Assembly: GCF_001190925.1 (NCBI RefSeq)
Contig: NZ_CP011072.1
Span: 2,976,001 to 3,040,000 of the forward strand
Direction of reading: 5' to 3'
Source: Azoarcus sp. CIB
GTDB lineage: Bacteria; Pseudomonadota; Gammaproteobacteria; Burkholderiales; Rhodocyclaceae
Length of the DNA: 64,000 nt
Made by a program: the position numbers and the translations under genes. This document shows, one piece after another, positions 57,400 to 64,000 of the stretch (positions are counted from its first letter, which is position 1; every line of letters starts with the position of its first letter). The notes beneath the pieces are model-generated. The model saw nothing but the letters and a program-made list of their open reading frames with translations, was not told the origin of the DNA and did not search any database.

Positions 57400-59598
57400 T
57401 CAGCGCTTGGTTTTCTGCCGCTGCAGCTGGTCGACGTAGGCGAAGTAATCGGCGACCAGTTCCGGCAGGTGGCAGGACGAGAAGTAGCCTGCGAGCCCCC
57501 AGGGCCGCAGCGCCGGGTTGTCCGCACTCCCCGGCACGATCACCGCGGCGGCGAATTCGCGATCGGGCTCGGCTTCGAGGCGCTTGCACAGCAGATCGGG
57601 TAGCGGCTCGGCCGACGGGTAGCGGATCGCACAGTCACAGCCGGAGTAGTCCGAACTGCACACGAGGTGGAAGCGGATGCCGCTGGCGACATCATCGGCG
57701 TCGAAGAATTCGGCCCGTCGCTCCCACACCTGGCGCAGCAGCTGCAAGCTGTTCTCGACGACCGCGCGGCGCTGGAAGCGCAGGGCTGCGGGATCGGAGA
57801 CGTTCGCATGCACGAACACCGGCAGCAGATCCTCCCACAGGCGTGCGTCGCCGACGCGCACCCGCTGGCTCGCGTTCTCGGGCCACGGCGGATAACACTT
57901 GCGACGCAGCAGGCGCGGCCCGACGTCGGGGTCGGACGGATCGGGCTTGCCGACCGCGACGAGGTACATCATCCACAGGTAGGCGGAAAAGTAGACGCGC
58001 GTCTCGTCGACCTCGCGATCGACCTGTTCCAGTTGCAGCACGAGTCCGTCCGAATGATGCGCGTGGCCGGGTCCCTCGCCACACCACAGACTGGCCTGTG
58101 CGGCGGCCATCGGATACTTGCGCGGCTGCAACTCCTCCTCGCTGTCGTCACGGTCCAGCTCGTCGATCAGGTCGCGCGGCGCGTCGTCGGCCGGGAAATC
58201 GAGGCCCTTGTCCCCTTCCTCGCCTAGGAAATGCGGCCCCCAGCGCAGGCGTCCGGTCAGCTGCACGAGTTTCGCGCTACGGCCGGCGGCAGCGAGATCG
58301 GCGACCAACGGCCCCAGCTTGCGCGGTTCGCCGCTCTCGTCCTCGTCGATCTCGATCAGCGGCAGCGAATTGTTCTCGTCGCCATAGCCATACTGATACG
58401 CGAACTTGCCCTGCCACTGCGCGCATCGGCAGATCGGGATGCTCGGCCCCCACACCAGCCAGCAGTTCCATTGCGAGGCCTGCAGGCTCTCGAAGGCGCC
58501 GGAGCGTACCGCGGCCTTGGGTATCGAGTGCTGATACGCGTTGAGCACCGGCCGCCAGTCGTCCTCGAAATGCGACAGCAGCCCGGCGACGAGGAACTGC
58601 GGCGCGACGAAGCCGAGGTTGACGCGGATGCGACACAGGGTCGCGAGCTGGTCCGGGGGTGGCGCATTGCGCGCGACGCGTTCGATGGTGTCGAAGTACG
58701 TCTCCCACAAGGCCTCGCGTTCGCGCGCCAACATGAAGAACAGCGAATTCACCTCGACCACGCTGCCGCTGAAGTCGCCGTTTCGCGCACCGCGCTTCAA
58801 CTCGCCGGCGAGCCGGCGCGCGGTATCGCTGACCTCGAGTCCGTCGAGCGTTTCCTGCAATGCCCGCGCGGAGGTCGGCGCCTCGGAGCGCAGCAACTGG
58901 TACTCGATGAAGAGCCGCAGCGCACTGAACAGCGGCTCGCCCGAAAGATCGCAGAACGTCCCCAGCCGCTCGACGACCTGGCCGGCGAACTCCTCTCGCG
59001 CCTCGCTGCGCATCTCCTGCAGCAAGGTCGCCGCGAGCAGCGCGGCGGCGGCCTTCGCATGCATCTCGTCATCGTCGGCGGCCGACGGCCCCGCATGCGC
59101 ATTCCGTCCCGCAGCGGCATCCCCGAGAAGTCCGGCAATCTCGACCATCAGGTTGCTGAGGTGGCGATTCACGGTCGTCGACGTTTCCTTGCCGAATTCG
59201 GCGAGCGCCTTGATCTTCTTCGTTTTCTCGTTCCGCACCTTGGGCCGAATATCCGTGTCCTTCAGCCAGCCTATCGCCTCCCATGCGCAGGGAATGATCT
59301 GAACGGGAATCACGCGCAAGCCCTTTTCGGAGCGCGCCAGCAGCTTTGGCAGTTCGGTCTTGCGAATGAAGTTCGAACTGAGGAAGGACGGGCTGATGAG
59401 GAGGATGGCGAGGTCCGCACTGGCCAGTGCAGCCTCGATCTCAGGCAGCCACTTGTCACCGGCACGGATGCGGTTGCGGTCGAGCCAGACATCCATCTCG
59501 ATCGGGTCATGGAGGCCCTGCAGATGTTTCACGACGACGTCGCACCAGCTGTCGTCCTCGCGGCTGTAGCTGACGAACACGTGCGTAGTCTGGCTCAT
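57400..59598 (-). CDS. TIR-domain protein with large unknown C-terminal region
   Basis: A 732-residue soluble protein. The TIR domain spans about 5-150: HVFVSYSREDDSW (box 1), WLPEIEAALASADLAILLISPSF and SSNFIRKTELPKL, where Glu82 lies at the position of the catalytic Glu of TIR NADases. Residues ~160-732 match nothing I can name; there is a Glu/Asp-rich patch near 500. It is upstream of, and coupled to, the GNAT gene. It is divergent from the peptide cluster, 322 bases apart. It could be a defence effector or a signalling NADase. The start at 59598 is chosen because the TIR fold begins there. Confidence 0.82.
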   Translation of the reverse strand: MSQTTHVFVSYSREDDSWCDVVVKHLQGLHDPIEMDVWLDRNRIRAGDKWLPEIEAALASADLAILLISPSFLSSNFIRKTELPKLLARSEKGLRVIPVQIIPCAWEAIGWLKDTDIRPKVRNEKTKKIKALAEFGKETSTTVNRHLSNLMVEIAGLLGDAAAGRNAHAGPSAADDDEMHAKAAAALLAATLLQEMRSEAREEFAGQVVERLGTFCDLSGEPLFSALRLFIEYQLLRSEAPTSARALQETLDGLEVSDTARRLAGELKRGARNGDFSGSVVEVNSLFFMLAREREALWETYFDTIERVARNAPPPDQLATLCRIRVNLGFVAPQFLVAGLLSHFEDDWRPVLNAYQHSIPKAAVRSGAFESLQASQWNCWLVWGPSIPICRCAQWQGKFAYQYGYGDENNSLPLIEIDEDESGEPRKLGPLVADLAAAGRSAKLVQLTGRLRWGPHFLGEEGDKGLDFPADDAPRDLIDELDRDDSEEELQPRKYPMAAAQASLWCGEGPGHAHHSDGLVLQLEQVDREVDETRVYFSAYLWMMYLVAVGKPDPSDPDVGPRLLRRKCYPPWPENASQRVRVGDARLWEDLLPVFVHANVSDPAALRFQRRAVVENSLQLLRQVWERRAEFFDADDVASGIRFHLVCSSDYSGCDCAIRYPSAEPLPDLLCKRLEAEPDREFAAAVIVPGSADNPALRPWGLAGYFSSCHLPELVADYFAYVDQLQRQKTKR

Positions 59599-59779
59599 CG
59601 CCCCCCCCCACCCCGTTACGGTCACCTATTGATCACGATAGACCAAGCGCGCAGCGCTGCCGATCCGCATGGGTGTTGCCCACGGACAGACAGGGATGCC
59701 GCAATGTGTTCGGCGTTACCCGTCAGTTACCCGCGGCACGTTGCAGTTGCACGACCAGACTTCTTGGTAAAACGCATAT

Positions 59780-59791
59780 AACACTAGTGTT
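59780..59791. promoter_or_regulatory. perfect palindrome, candidate activator site
   Basis: AACACTAGTGTT is a perfect 12-base palindrome, 40 bases upstream of the -24 element of the peptide operon. It is a candidate enhancer site for the sigma-54 activator encoded at 62038-63339. Confidence 0.5.
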
Positions 59792-59831
59792 TTCAATGGC
59801 TTGCAAAACAACTCGGGCACTGCCGGATTTC

Positions 59832-59847
59832 TGGCACGCCCCCTGCA
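59832..59847 (+). promoter_or_regulatory. sigma-54 (-24/-12) promoter of the peptide operon
   Basis: TGGCAC-N5-CTGCA with exactly ten bases between the GG and GC doublets. It lies 73 bases before the first leader-peptide gene and is correctly oriented. Confidence 0.85.
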
Positions 59848-59920
59848 ATAGGAGTTTCGAGCGCGCGGAAGTGCTCGAAAGAAATCACAGACCCAAGACT
59901 GAAACCCAAGGAGAGCCATC

Positions 59921-60214
59921 ATGAAAACCCTGACCATCAACGACCTGCCGATGACCGAAGAACTGGGCCGCGAGGCAATGAGCGAAGTGCGCGGCGGCAT
60001 GCACGCGATGTACTACACGCCCTTCTACTGGGGGGGCTACGTCGATGCCTCCACGACGAACGAGTCGTTCAGCGCCCTGCAGCAGATCAATCAGGGACAA
60101 AGTGTGGCGACCAACGTCGGCAACAACGTCGCCGTGCTGGCCGGGATCGCGTCCCCGTCAGTGCCGGTCACCGCGACGCAGAACGCCAACATCAACAACC
60201 ACGTCCACTTCTGA
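59921..60214 (+). CDS. double-glycine leader peptide precursor 1
   Basis: A 97-residue precursor. The leader is exactly 26 residues (start MKTLTINDLP, end EVRGG), followed by a 71-residue core. The core opens with aromatic residues (MHAMYYTPFYWGGY) and continues Asn/Val/Ala/Gln-rich to NNHVHF, with no Cys. The leader shares Ile6, Asp8-Leu9, Leu15 and Gly25-Gly26 with the three following peptides. Cleavage after GG by the peptidase part of an ABC exporter is expected by family logic. The aaggagag ribosome site is strong. First gene after the sigma-54 promoter. Confidence 0.85.
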   Translation: MKTLTINDLPMTEELGREAMSEVRGGMHAMYYTPFYWGGYVDASTTNESFSALQQINQGQSVATNVGNNVAVLAGIASPSVPVTATQNANINNHVHF

Positions 60215-60229
60215 ACGCAACCGAATCAT

Positions 60230-60251
60230 GTGGAGGCCCCCGGGCCTCCAC
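60230..60251 (+). other. hairpin between peptide genes 1 and 2
   Basis: Ten-base arms GTGGAGGCCC and GGGCCTCCAC with a two-base loop, 16 bases after the first peptide stop. There is no T-tract, so it may be a processing or partial-termination site that sets the ratio of the peptides. Confidence 0.65.
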
Positions 60252-60280
60252 CGATCCAACCCAATACGAGGAGCACTACC

Positions 60281-60547
60281 ATGTCGTCGATCATGATTCG
60301 CGATCTGGCCCTGAGCAAGGAACTCGACAGCGGCGAAATGTCAGCCGTTCGCGGAGGCGCGCTGGGGCCCGTCGCACACCTTCCCTTCGCAAACGTGAAC
60401 GTCAATGTCGGCATCAATCAGACGATCGCACAATTCCAGAATATCCAGGTCAATGCCCTCAACAACGTGGGCGTGATCGGGGCCGATTTCGGCTTCGAAC
60501 TGGACCTGAATGCGGCGCAGATCGCAAACCCGGTCATCGCAATCTAG
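60281..60547 (+). CDS. double-glycine leader peptide precursor 2
   Basis: An 88-residue precursor with the same 26-residue leader type (MSSIMIRDLA to SAVRGG). The 62-residue core is unusually rich in Asn, Val, Ile, Gln and Ala (NVNVNVGINQTIAQFQNIQV) with no Cys, Lys or Arg, and ends in VIAI. Such composition suggests beta-strand assembly or membrane insertion rather than a lanthipeptide. The ATG at 60281 follows acgaggagc; an in-frame ATG at 60230 lies in the hairpin and is unlikely. Confidence 0.85.
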   Translation: MSSIMIRDLALSKELDSGEMSAVRGGALGPVAHLPFANVNVNVGINQTIAQFQNIQVNALNNVGVIGADFGFELDLNAAQIANPVIAI

Positions 60548-60553
60548 GGCAAC

Positions 60554-60570
60554 GGAGGCCCGCGGCCTCC
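60554..60570 (+). other. hairpin after peptide gene 2
   Basis: Arms GGAGGCC and GGCCTCC with a three-base loop, seven bases after the stop. The arm sequence is the same GGAGGCC core as in the hairpin at 60230. Confidence 0.65.
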
Positions 60571-60653
60571 TTGTCGATCAGAGGGTCGAATCGCGTGACC
60601 TATACTGAACCATCGTCGATCGCCACCCCAAGCACTTACCGTCAGGAAAAACC

Positions 60654-60857
60654 ATGGCCACCATCGTTATCAAGGACTTGCCGGAAAACATGGACCTCGA
60701 TCGCGAAGCGATGCAGGCAATCACCGGAGGCGCGCGTCTGCGCGCCAGTCCGGCTGCCTCGGTCCGCGCCCCCCGCTTTCCCGAGCTGTCGCGTAACGCC
60801 GGAGCCGGGAGGTCCGAGACGCGGCGGCGTCCCGCGATGAGCACGCTGTTCAAATAA
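60654..60857 (+). CDS. double-glycine leader peptide precursor 3 (Arg-rich core)
   Basis: A 67-residue precursor. The 26-residue leader (MATIVIKDLP to QAITGG) matches its neighbours in length and key residues. The 41-residue core is cationic: about eleven Arg and one Lys, with Ala, Pro and Ser (ARLRASPAASVRAPRF near the start), quite unlike cores 1, 2 and 4. A cationic antimicrobial-like or partner peptide is possible. The ribosome site is caggaaa, weaker than for the others. Confidence 0.78.
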   Translation: MATIVIKDLPENMDLDREAMQAITGGARLRASPAASVRAPRFPELSRNAGAGRSETRRRPAMSTLFK

Positions 60858-60911
60858 CGCCTGCACACCGAAGCCGACCGCCCTGATCGACATCGAATCC
60901 GGAGAAATATC

Positions 60912-61196
60912 ATGTCCGCCATCGCCATCCACGACCTCAGCATGAATCGCGATCTGGATCGCGCCGCCCTGGCGTCCATCAAGGGCGGCGGCGCGCCGTG
61001 GGTCTACGGCTGGATCCGCCCCTTTGTGTCGTCCCAGCCCAGCTTCGGCCGGTCGGTGAACTACTACCAGATCAGCAACACGTTCGTCGCCGACCAGATG
61101 GTCAATCAGTTCCAGGTCATCGACATCACGAACACGGCCGCCAACTCGACGATCAGCGTCGGCGTGGGCGCAGACGGCAACGCGCTGAAGCAGTAG
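60912..61196 (+). CDS. double-glycine leader peptide precursor 4
   Basis: A 94-residue precursor. The leader (MSAIAIHDLS to ASIKGG, 26 residues) keeps the pattern with Leu in place of Met20. The 68-residue core starts with aromatic residues (GAPWVYGWIRPF), like core 1, and goes on with Asn/Val/Gln/Thr-rich sequence to GNALKQ. No Cys. The ribosome site is ccggagaa. The PP2C gene starts 28 bases later. Confidence 0.83.
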   Translation: MSAIAIHDLSMNRDLDRAALASIKGGGAPWVYGWIRPFVSSQPSFGRSVNYYQISNTFVADQMVNQFQVIDITNTAANSTISVGVGADGNALKQ

Positions 61197-61224
61197 CGGC
61201 CGGGCCCCATTCGGGGAGACAAGC

Positions 61225-61992
61225 TTGACCGGCCCAACTCCGATTCGCTGGACCTCCGCCGCACGCTGCCACGTCGGGCTGGTGCGGGAGGTCAATGAGG
61301 ACTCCTTTCTCGACCGCCCCGAGCGCGCGCTCTGGGCGGTCGCAGACGGCATGGGCGGGCACGACGCGGGCGACCTCGCGAGCGGCATGGTGGTCGCCAC
61401 GCTGGACGGTCTGCCCGCCTTCTCGAGCCTGACGAACCTCGTCGACGCGGCACGCGAGCGGCTGCAGGACGTCAACCGCCGGCTTCGCGCGGAGGCGCTG
61501 ATGCGCGATGTCTCGATCATCGGCAGCACGGTCGTCGCCCTGCTCGCGTGCGAACGCTACGGCGCCTACCTGTGGGCGGGCGACAGCCGGATCTACCTGT
61601 ATCGCAAAGGCAGGCTCACCCTGCTCAGCCGCGACCACAGCACACTCGAGGAACTCCGGGCGCGCGGCTTTCCGGTTGGCAACGATGCGCTGCAACCCGG
61701 TCACAACCTGATCACGCGCGCGGTGGGTGCCGTCGACGTCCTCGAACTCGATCAGGGCGCGGTCGTGGTCGGCGACGGCGACATCTTCCTGCTGTGCAGC
61801 GACGGACTGAGCAATCTGGTGAGCGAGGACGACATCCGCGACAACCTTGCCACGGGCGACTGCCGCCAGGCGGCCGACGCGCTGGTCGACCTCGCCCTGA
61901 AAGGCGGCGGGCACGACAATATCACCGCCGTCGTCGTCCGTGCCGAAGACCCCGACTGCTCGGACATGACCGTGCTGAATCCGGCGCTGTAA
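61225..61992 (+). CDS. PP2C-type serine/threonine phosphatase
   Basis: A 255-residue PPM phosphatase of the Stp1/PppA type. The metal-binding motifs are visible: VREVNEDSF, VADGMGGHDAGD, WAGDSRIYLYR, CSDGLSNLV and GGHDNITAVVV. The start codon is TTG at 61225 behind a ggggag ribosome site. It follows the fourth peptide gene in the same orientation and is probably in the same transcript. It implies that a Ser/Thr phosphorylation step controls the locus; no kinase is visible in the window. Confidence 0.9.
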   Translation: MTGPTPIRWTSAARCHVGLVREVNEDSFLDRPERALWAVADGMGGHDAGDLASGMVVATLDGLPAFSSLTNLVDAARERLQDVNRRLRAEALMRDVSIIGSTVVALLACERYGAYLWAGDSRIYLYRKGRLTLLSRDHSTLEELRARGFPVGNDALQPGHNLITRAVGAVDVLELDQGAVVVGDGDIFLLCSDGLSNLVSEDDIRDNLATGDCRQAADALVDLALKGGGHDNITAVVVRAEDPDCSDMTVLNPAL

Positions 61993-62037
61993 CGGGGCTA
62001 CGCCGCGCGCCCGCTCAGTTGCCCCTCAAGTGGCCCC

Positions 62038-63339
62038 TCAGTTGCCCCCCTCGCCGCGCGAGGAATTCCCTTTGCGGAAGTCCTTCGAGTGGATGCCGTG
62101 CTTCTTCAACAGCGTCTGCAGGTGCGACCGGTTCATGTCGCAGCGGCGGGCCAGTTCGGCCACCGTTCCGCCCACCTGCTCCAGCCCGCGTTCCAGGAAC
62201 TGCTTCTCGGCTTCGTCGCTCGCGACCCGCTTGGCGTCGCTGAGCGAGATCGCTTCCGCCGCGGCGGCCACGCCGGCCACGGGGGCAGTCGCCGCTGGCG
62301 ACACCGCGGGCGCGGGCCGGATGTCGGGCGGCAGGTGTTCGAGATCGGCCGTTTCGCCGGCGAGACAGGACAGGCGATAGATCAGATTGCGCAGCTCGCG
62401 GATGTTGCCGGGATAGCGGTAGCGCAGCAGGAAGTCGCGCAAGCGCGACGACATCTTGATCGGCCGGCGCTTGAGCGCTTCCGCCGCCTCATCGCCGAAG
62501 AAGGCGAACAGCAGCGGGATCTCGTCCCGGCGCTCGCGCAGCGGCGGCAGGGTCAGGTGGATGACGCTGAGGCGATAGAACAGGTCCTCGCGGAAGGTCC
62601 CCTCCTCGCTCAGGCGCCGCAGGTTGCGGTTGGTCGCGGCGACGATGCGCGCGTCCACCGCGATCGGCTCGTCGGAACCGACGCGCTGGATCTCGTGCGA
62701 TTCCAGCACCCGCAACAGCTTCACCTGCCCGGGCAACGGCAGTTCGCCGATCTCGTCGAGGAAGATGGTGCCGGTGTGGGCGCTCTCGAACTTGCCCTTG
62801 CGGTCGCTGACGGCGCCCGTGAATGCGCCCTTGCGGTGGCCGAAGAGTTCGGATTCCAGCAGGTTTTCCGGAATTGCGCCGCAGTTCACCGAGATGTAGG
62901 GCTTGTCCGGGCGCGAACCGTTGGCGTGGATGACCTTCGCCATCAACTCCTTGCCGGTGCCGCTCTCACCGTCGATCAGCACGGGCAGGTCGGTCGGCGC
63001 GGCCTTCTCGGCGATCTCCAGGGCTTCGAGGAGCTGCGGATTGTCGCCGAACGCGCCTTCGAATACGAAGCTGCGATCGAGCAAGGCGCGCCGCCGCGCA
63101 CCGGGCGCCAGATCCGCGGGCGCAGCCTCGGTCGCCGCCGCCTGCACGAAGCGTTCCTTGTGCGACAGCTGCATGACCTCGTCGCGCAGCGTGTTCGCCT
63201 GGCGCAGCAGTTTCTCGATCTCGGGCCGCGCAAGGGTCGACGCCCAGCGCAGCGTCGAGCGCAGGATCTCGATCTTCTCCAGCAGTCCCGCGTAGGAGAT
63301 CGCCGAACTGCCGCGCGAACCGGGGGCCAGGATCTTCAT
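62038..63339 (-). CDS. sigma-54-dependent activator of the peptide locus
   Basis: A 433-residue enhancer-binding protein without a receiver domain. The N-terminal ~95 residues are a short helical region of unknown signal. The AAA+ domain has Walker A GESGTGKE, GAFTGA in HRKGAFTGAVSDR and Walker B GTIFLDEIGELP. The Fis-type helix-turn-helix is VAELARRCDMNRSHLQTLLK. Its start overlaps the exporter stop (ATGA), so regulator and exporter are co-transcribed. It converges on the PP2C gene. The obvious target is the -24/-12 promoter at 59832. Confidence 0.88.
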   Translation of the reverse strand: MKILAPGSRGSSAISYAGLLEKIEILRSTLRWASTLARPEIEKLLRQANTLRDEVMQLSHKERFVQAAATEAAPADLAPGARRRALLDRSFVFEGAFGDNPQLLEALEIAEKAAPTDLPVLIDGESGTGKELMAKVIHANGSRPDKPYISVNCGAIPENLLESELFGHRKGAFTGAVSDRKGKFESAHTGTIFLDEIGELPLPGQVKLLRVLESHEIQRVGSDEPIAVDARIVAATNRNLRRLSEEGTFREDLFYRLSVIHLTLPPLRERRDEIPLLFAFFGDEAAEALKRRPIKMSSRLRDFLLRYRYPGNIRELRNLIYRLSCLAGETADLEHLPPDIRPAPAVSPAATAPVAGVAAAAEAISLSDAKRVASDEAEKQFLERGLEQVGGTVAELARRCDMNRSHLQTLLKKHGIHSKDFRKGNSSRGEGGN

Positions 63340-64000
63340 GCCGCCGCCAGCTGTTTCTGCACCAGTTGGTAATACATGCCCTGGCGCGCGACAAGCTCGT
63401 CGTGCCGCCCCTGCTCGACGATTGCCCCTTCGTACAGCACCAGGATCTTGTCGGCGCGCATGATCGTCGACAGCCGGTGCGCGATGATCACCGCGGTGCG
63501 CCCCTTGAGGATCTCCTGCATGTTGCCGATGATGTTGCTTTCCGACTGGGTATCCAGGGCGGACGTCGCCTCGTCGAACACCAGCAGGCGGGGATCGTGG
63601 TACAGCGCGCGGGCGATGCACAGGCGCTGGATCTGCCCGCCCGAGAGCCCCATCCCGCGCTCGCCGACGATCTGCTCGTAGCCCAGCGGCAGCTTGCGGA
63701 TGAAGGCATGCGCATCGGCCATCTTCGCCACTTCCTCGATGCGCCGGCGGTCCGGGGTCTCGTCACCGCTGGCGATGTTCTCGGCAATGGTCCCCGAGAA
63801 CAGCAGGTTGCTCTGCATCACGTAGCCGACCTGGGCGCGGTAGTACTCCTTGTCGATCACGCTCATGTCGTAGCCGTCGACCACGATGCGCCCGTCCGAC
63901 GGCGGGTAGAAACCGACCAGCAGCTTCGCCAGGGTCGTCTTGCCCGAGCCGCTGCGGCCGACGATGGCGATCAGTTCGCCCGGCTTGATGTCGAAGCTGA
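63336..64000 (-). CDS. ABC exporter ATPase domain, cut by window edge
   Basis: The C-terminal ~221 residues of an ABC exporter; the 5' part lies beyond 64000. Walker A GRSGSGKTT is visible close to the edge, followed by Q loop YVMQSNLLFSG, signature MGLSGGQIQR, Walker B LLVFDEATSALD and IIAHRLST. The sequence is of the type I secretion/bacteriocin exporter kind (HlyB/LagD-like). With GG-leader peptides nearby, an N-terminal C39 peptidase domain is expected but cannot be seen here. Confidence 0.85.
   Translation of the reverse strand, partial: SFDIKPGELIAIVGRSGSGKTTLAKLLVGFYPPSDGRIVVDGYDMSVIDKEYYRAQVGYVMQSNLLFSGTIAENIASGDETPDRRRIEEVAKMADAHAFIRKLPLGYEQIVGERGMGLSGGQIQRLCIARALYHDPRLLVFDEATSALDTQSESNIIGNMQEILKGRTAVIIAHRLSTIMRADKILVLYEGAIVEQGRHDELVARQGMYYQLVQKQLAAA

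Larger units (their letters stand above)
59599..59920. other. divergent region between TIR gene and peptide operon
   Basis: The left half must hold the TIR promoter; no motif is clear. The right half holds the perfect palindrome (59780) and the sigma-54 promoter (59832) of the peptide operon. No further gene seen. Confidence 0.6.

Overview
The window is high-GC DNA with dense, short-spaced genes. It carries the anaerobic phenol operon (phenylphosphate synthase and phenylphosphate carboxylase) in the order known from Thauera aromatica and Aromatoleum/Azoarcus. Together with minCDE, hsp33, tex, lysS and mnmC of beta-proteobacterial type, this points to a denitrifying aromatic-degrading member of the Rhodocyclales (Aromatoleum/Azoarcus/Thauera group). 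This placement is inferred from gene content; no rRNA or tRNA gene was seen.

Layout. 1-5246: minus-strand genes for an ABC exporter, a P-loop NTPase, a methyltransferase and a succinate-semialdehyde-type dehydrogenase. 5542-14819: plus-strand housekeeping block (ADP-forming acyl-CoA synthetase fused to GNAT, hexose-6-phosphate mutarotase, tex, ArsC/Spx-like protein, an hsp33 without its zinc cysteines, minCDE). 14882-26600: chemoreceptor, lysS, a HigBA-type toxin-antitoxin pair, mnmC, a PAS histidine kinase with NarL-type regulator, phasin, pyrR-like and MFS genes.

26610-42511 is the phenol island. A DmpR/MopR-type sigma-54 activator (with a flavin-reductase-like partner) is divergent from a long operon: ppsABC, ppcB-D-A-C, a third ubiD-like gene, ubiX, an archaeal-type CTP-dependent riboflavin kinase-like gene, a nudix gene, then a PaaK-like CoA ligase and an outer-membrane channel. 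A consensus -24/-12 promoter and two TTGATCATTTG-type activator sites lie in the divergent region. The inferred chemistry is phenol to phenylphosphate to 4-hydroxybenzoate to 4-hydroxybenzoyl-CoA, with ubiX and the RibK-like protein serving the prenylated FMN cofactor.

42540-57398: c-di-GMP proteins, NudC, ahpC-ahpF, a radical SAM protein with an unusual CX4CX2C motif, and a sensor kinase/response regulator/GGDEF-EAL operon. Two families of palindromic intergenic repeats are scattered from 34400 to 51070.

57400-64000 is the most novel part. A TIR-domain protein and a tandem GNAT protein are divergent from four small genes whose products share a 26-residue leader ending in Gly-Gly but have unrelated cores. 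These are followed by a PP2C phosphatase and, convergently, a sigma-54 activator co-transcribed with an ABC exporter cut off at the window edge. A textbook sigma-54 promoter with an upstream perfect palindrome precedes the first peptide gene. I read this as a sigma-54-controlled multi-peptide secretion system (bacteriocin, RiPP or secreted matrix peptides).
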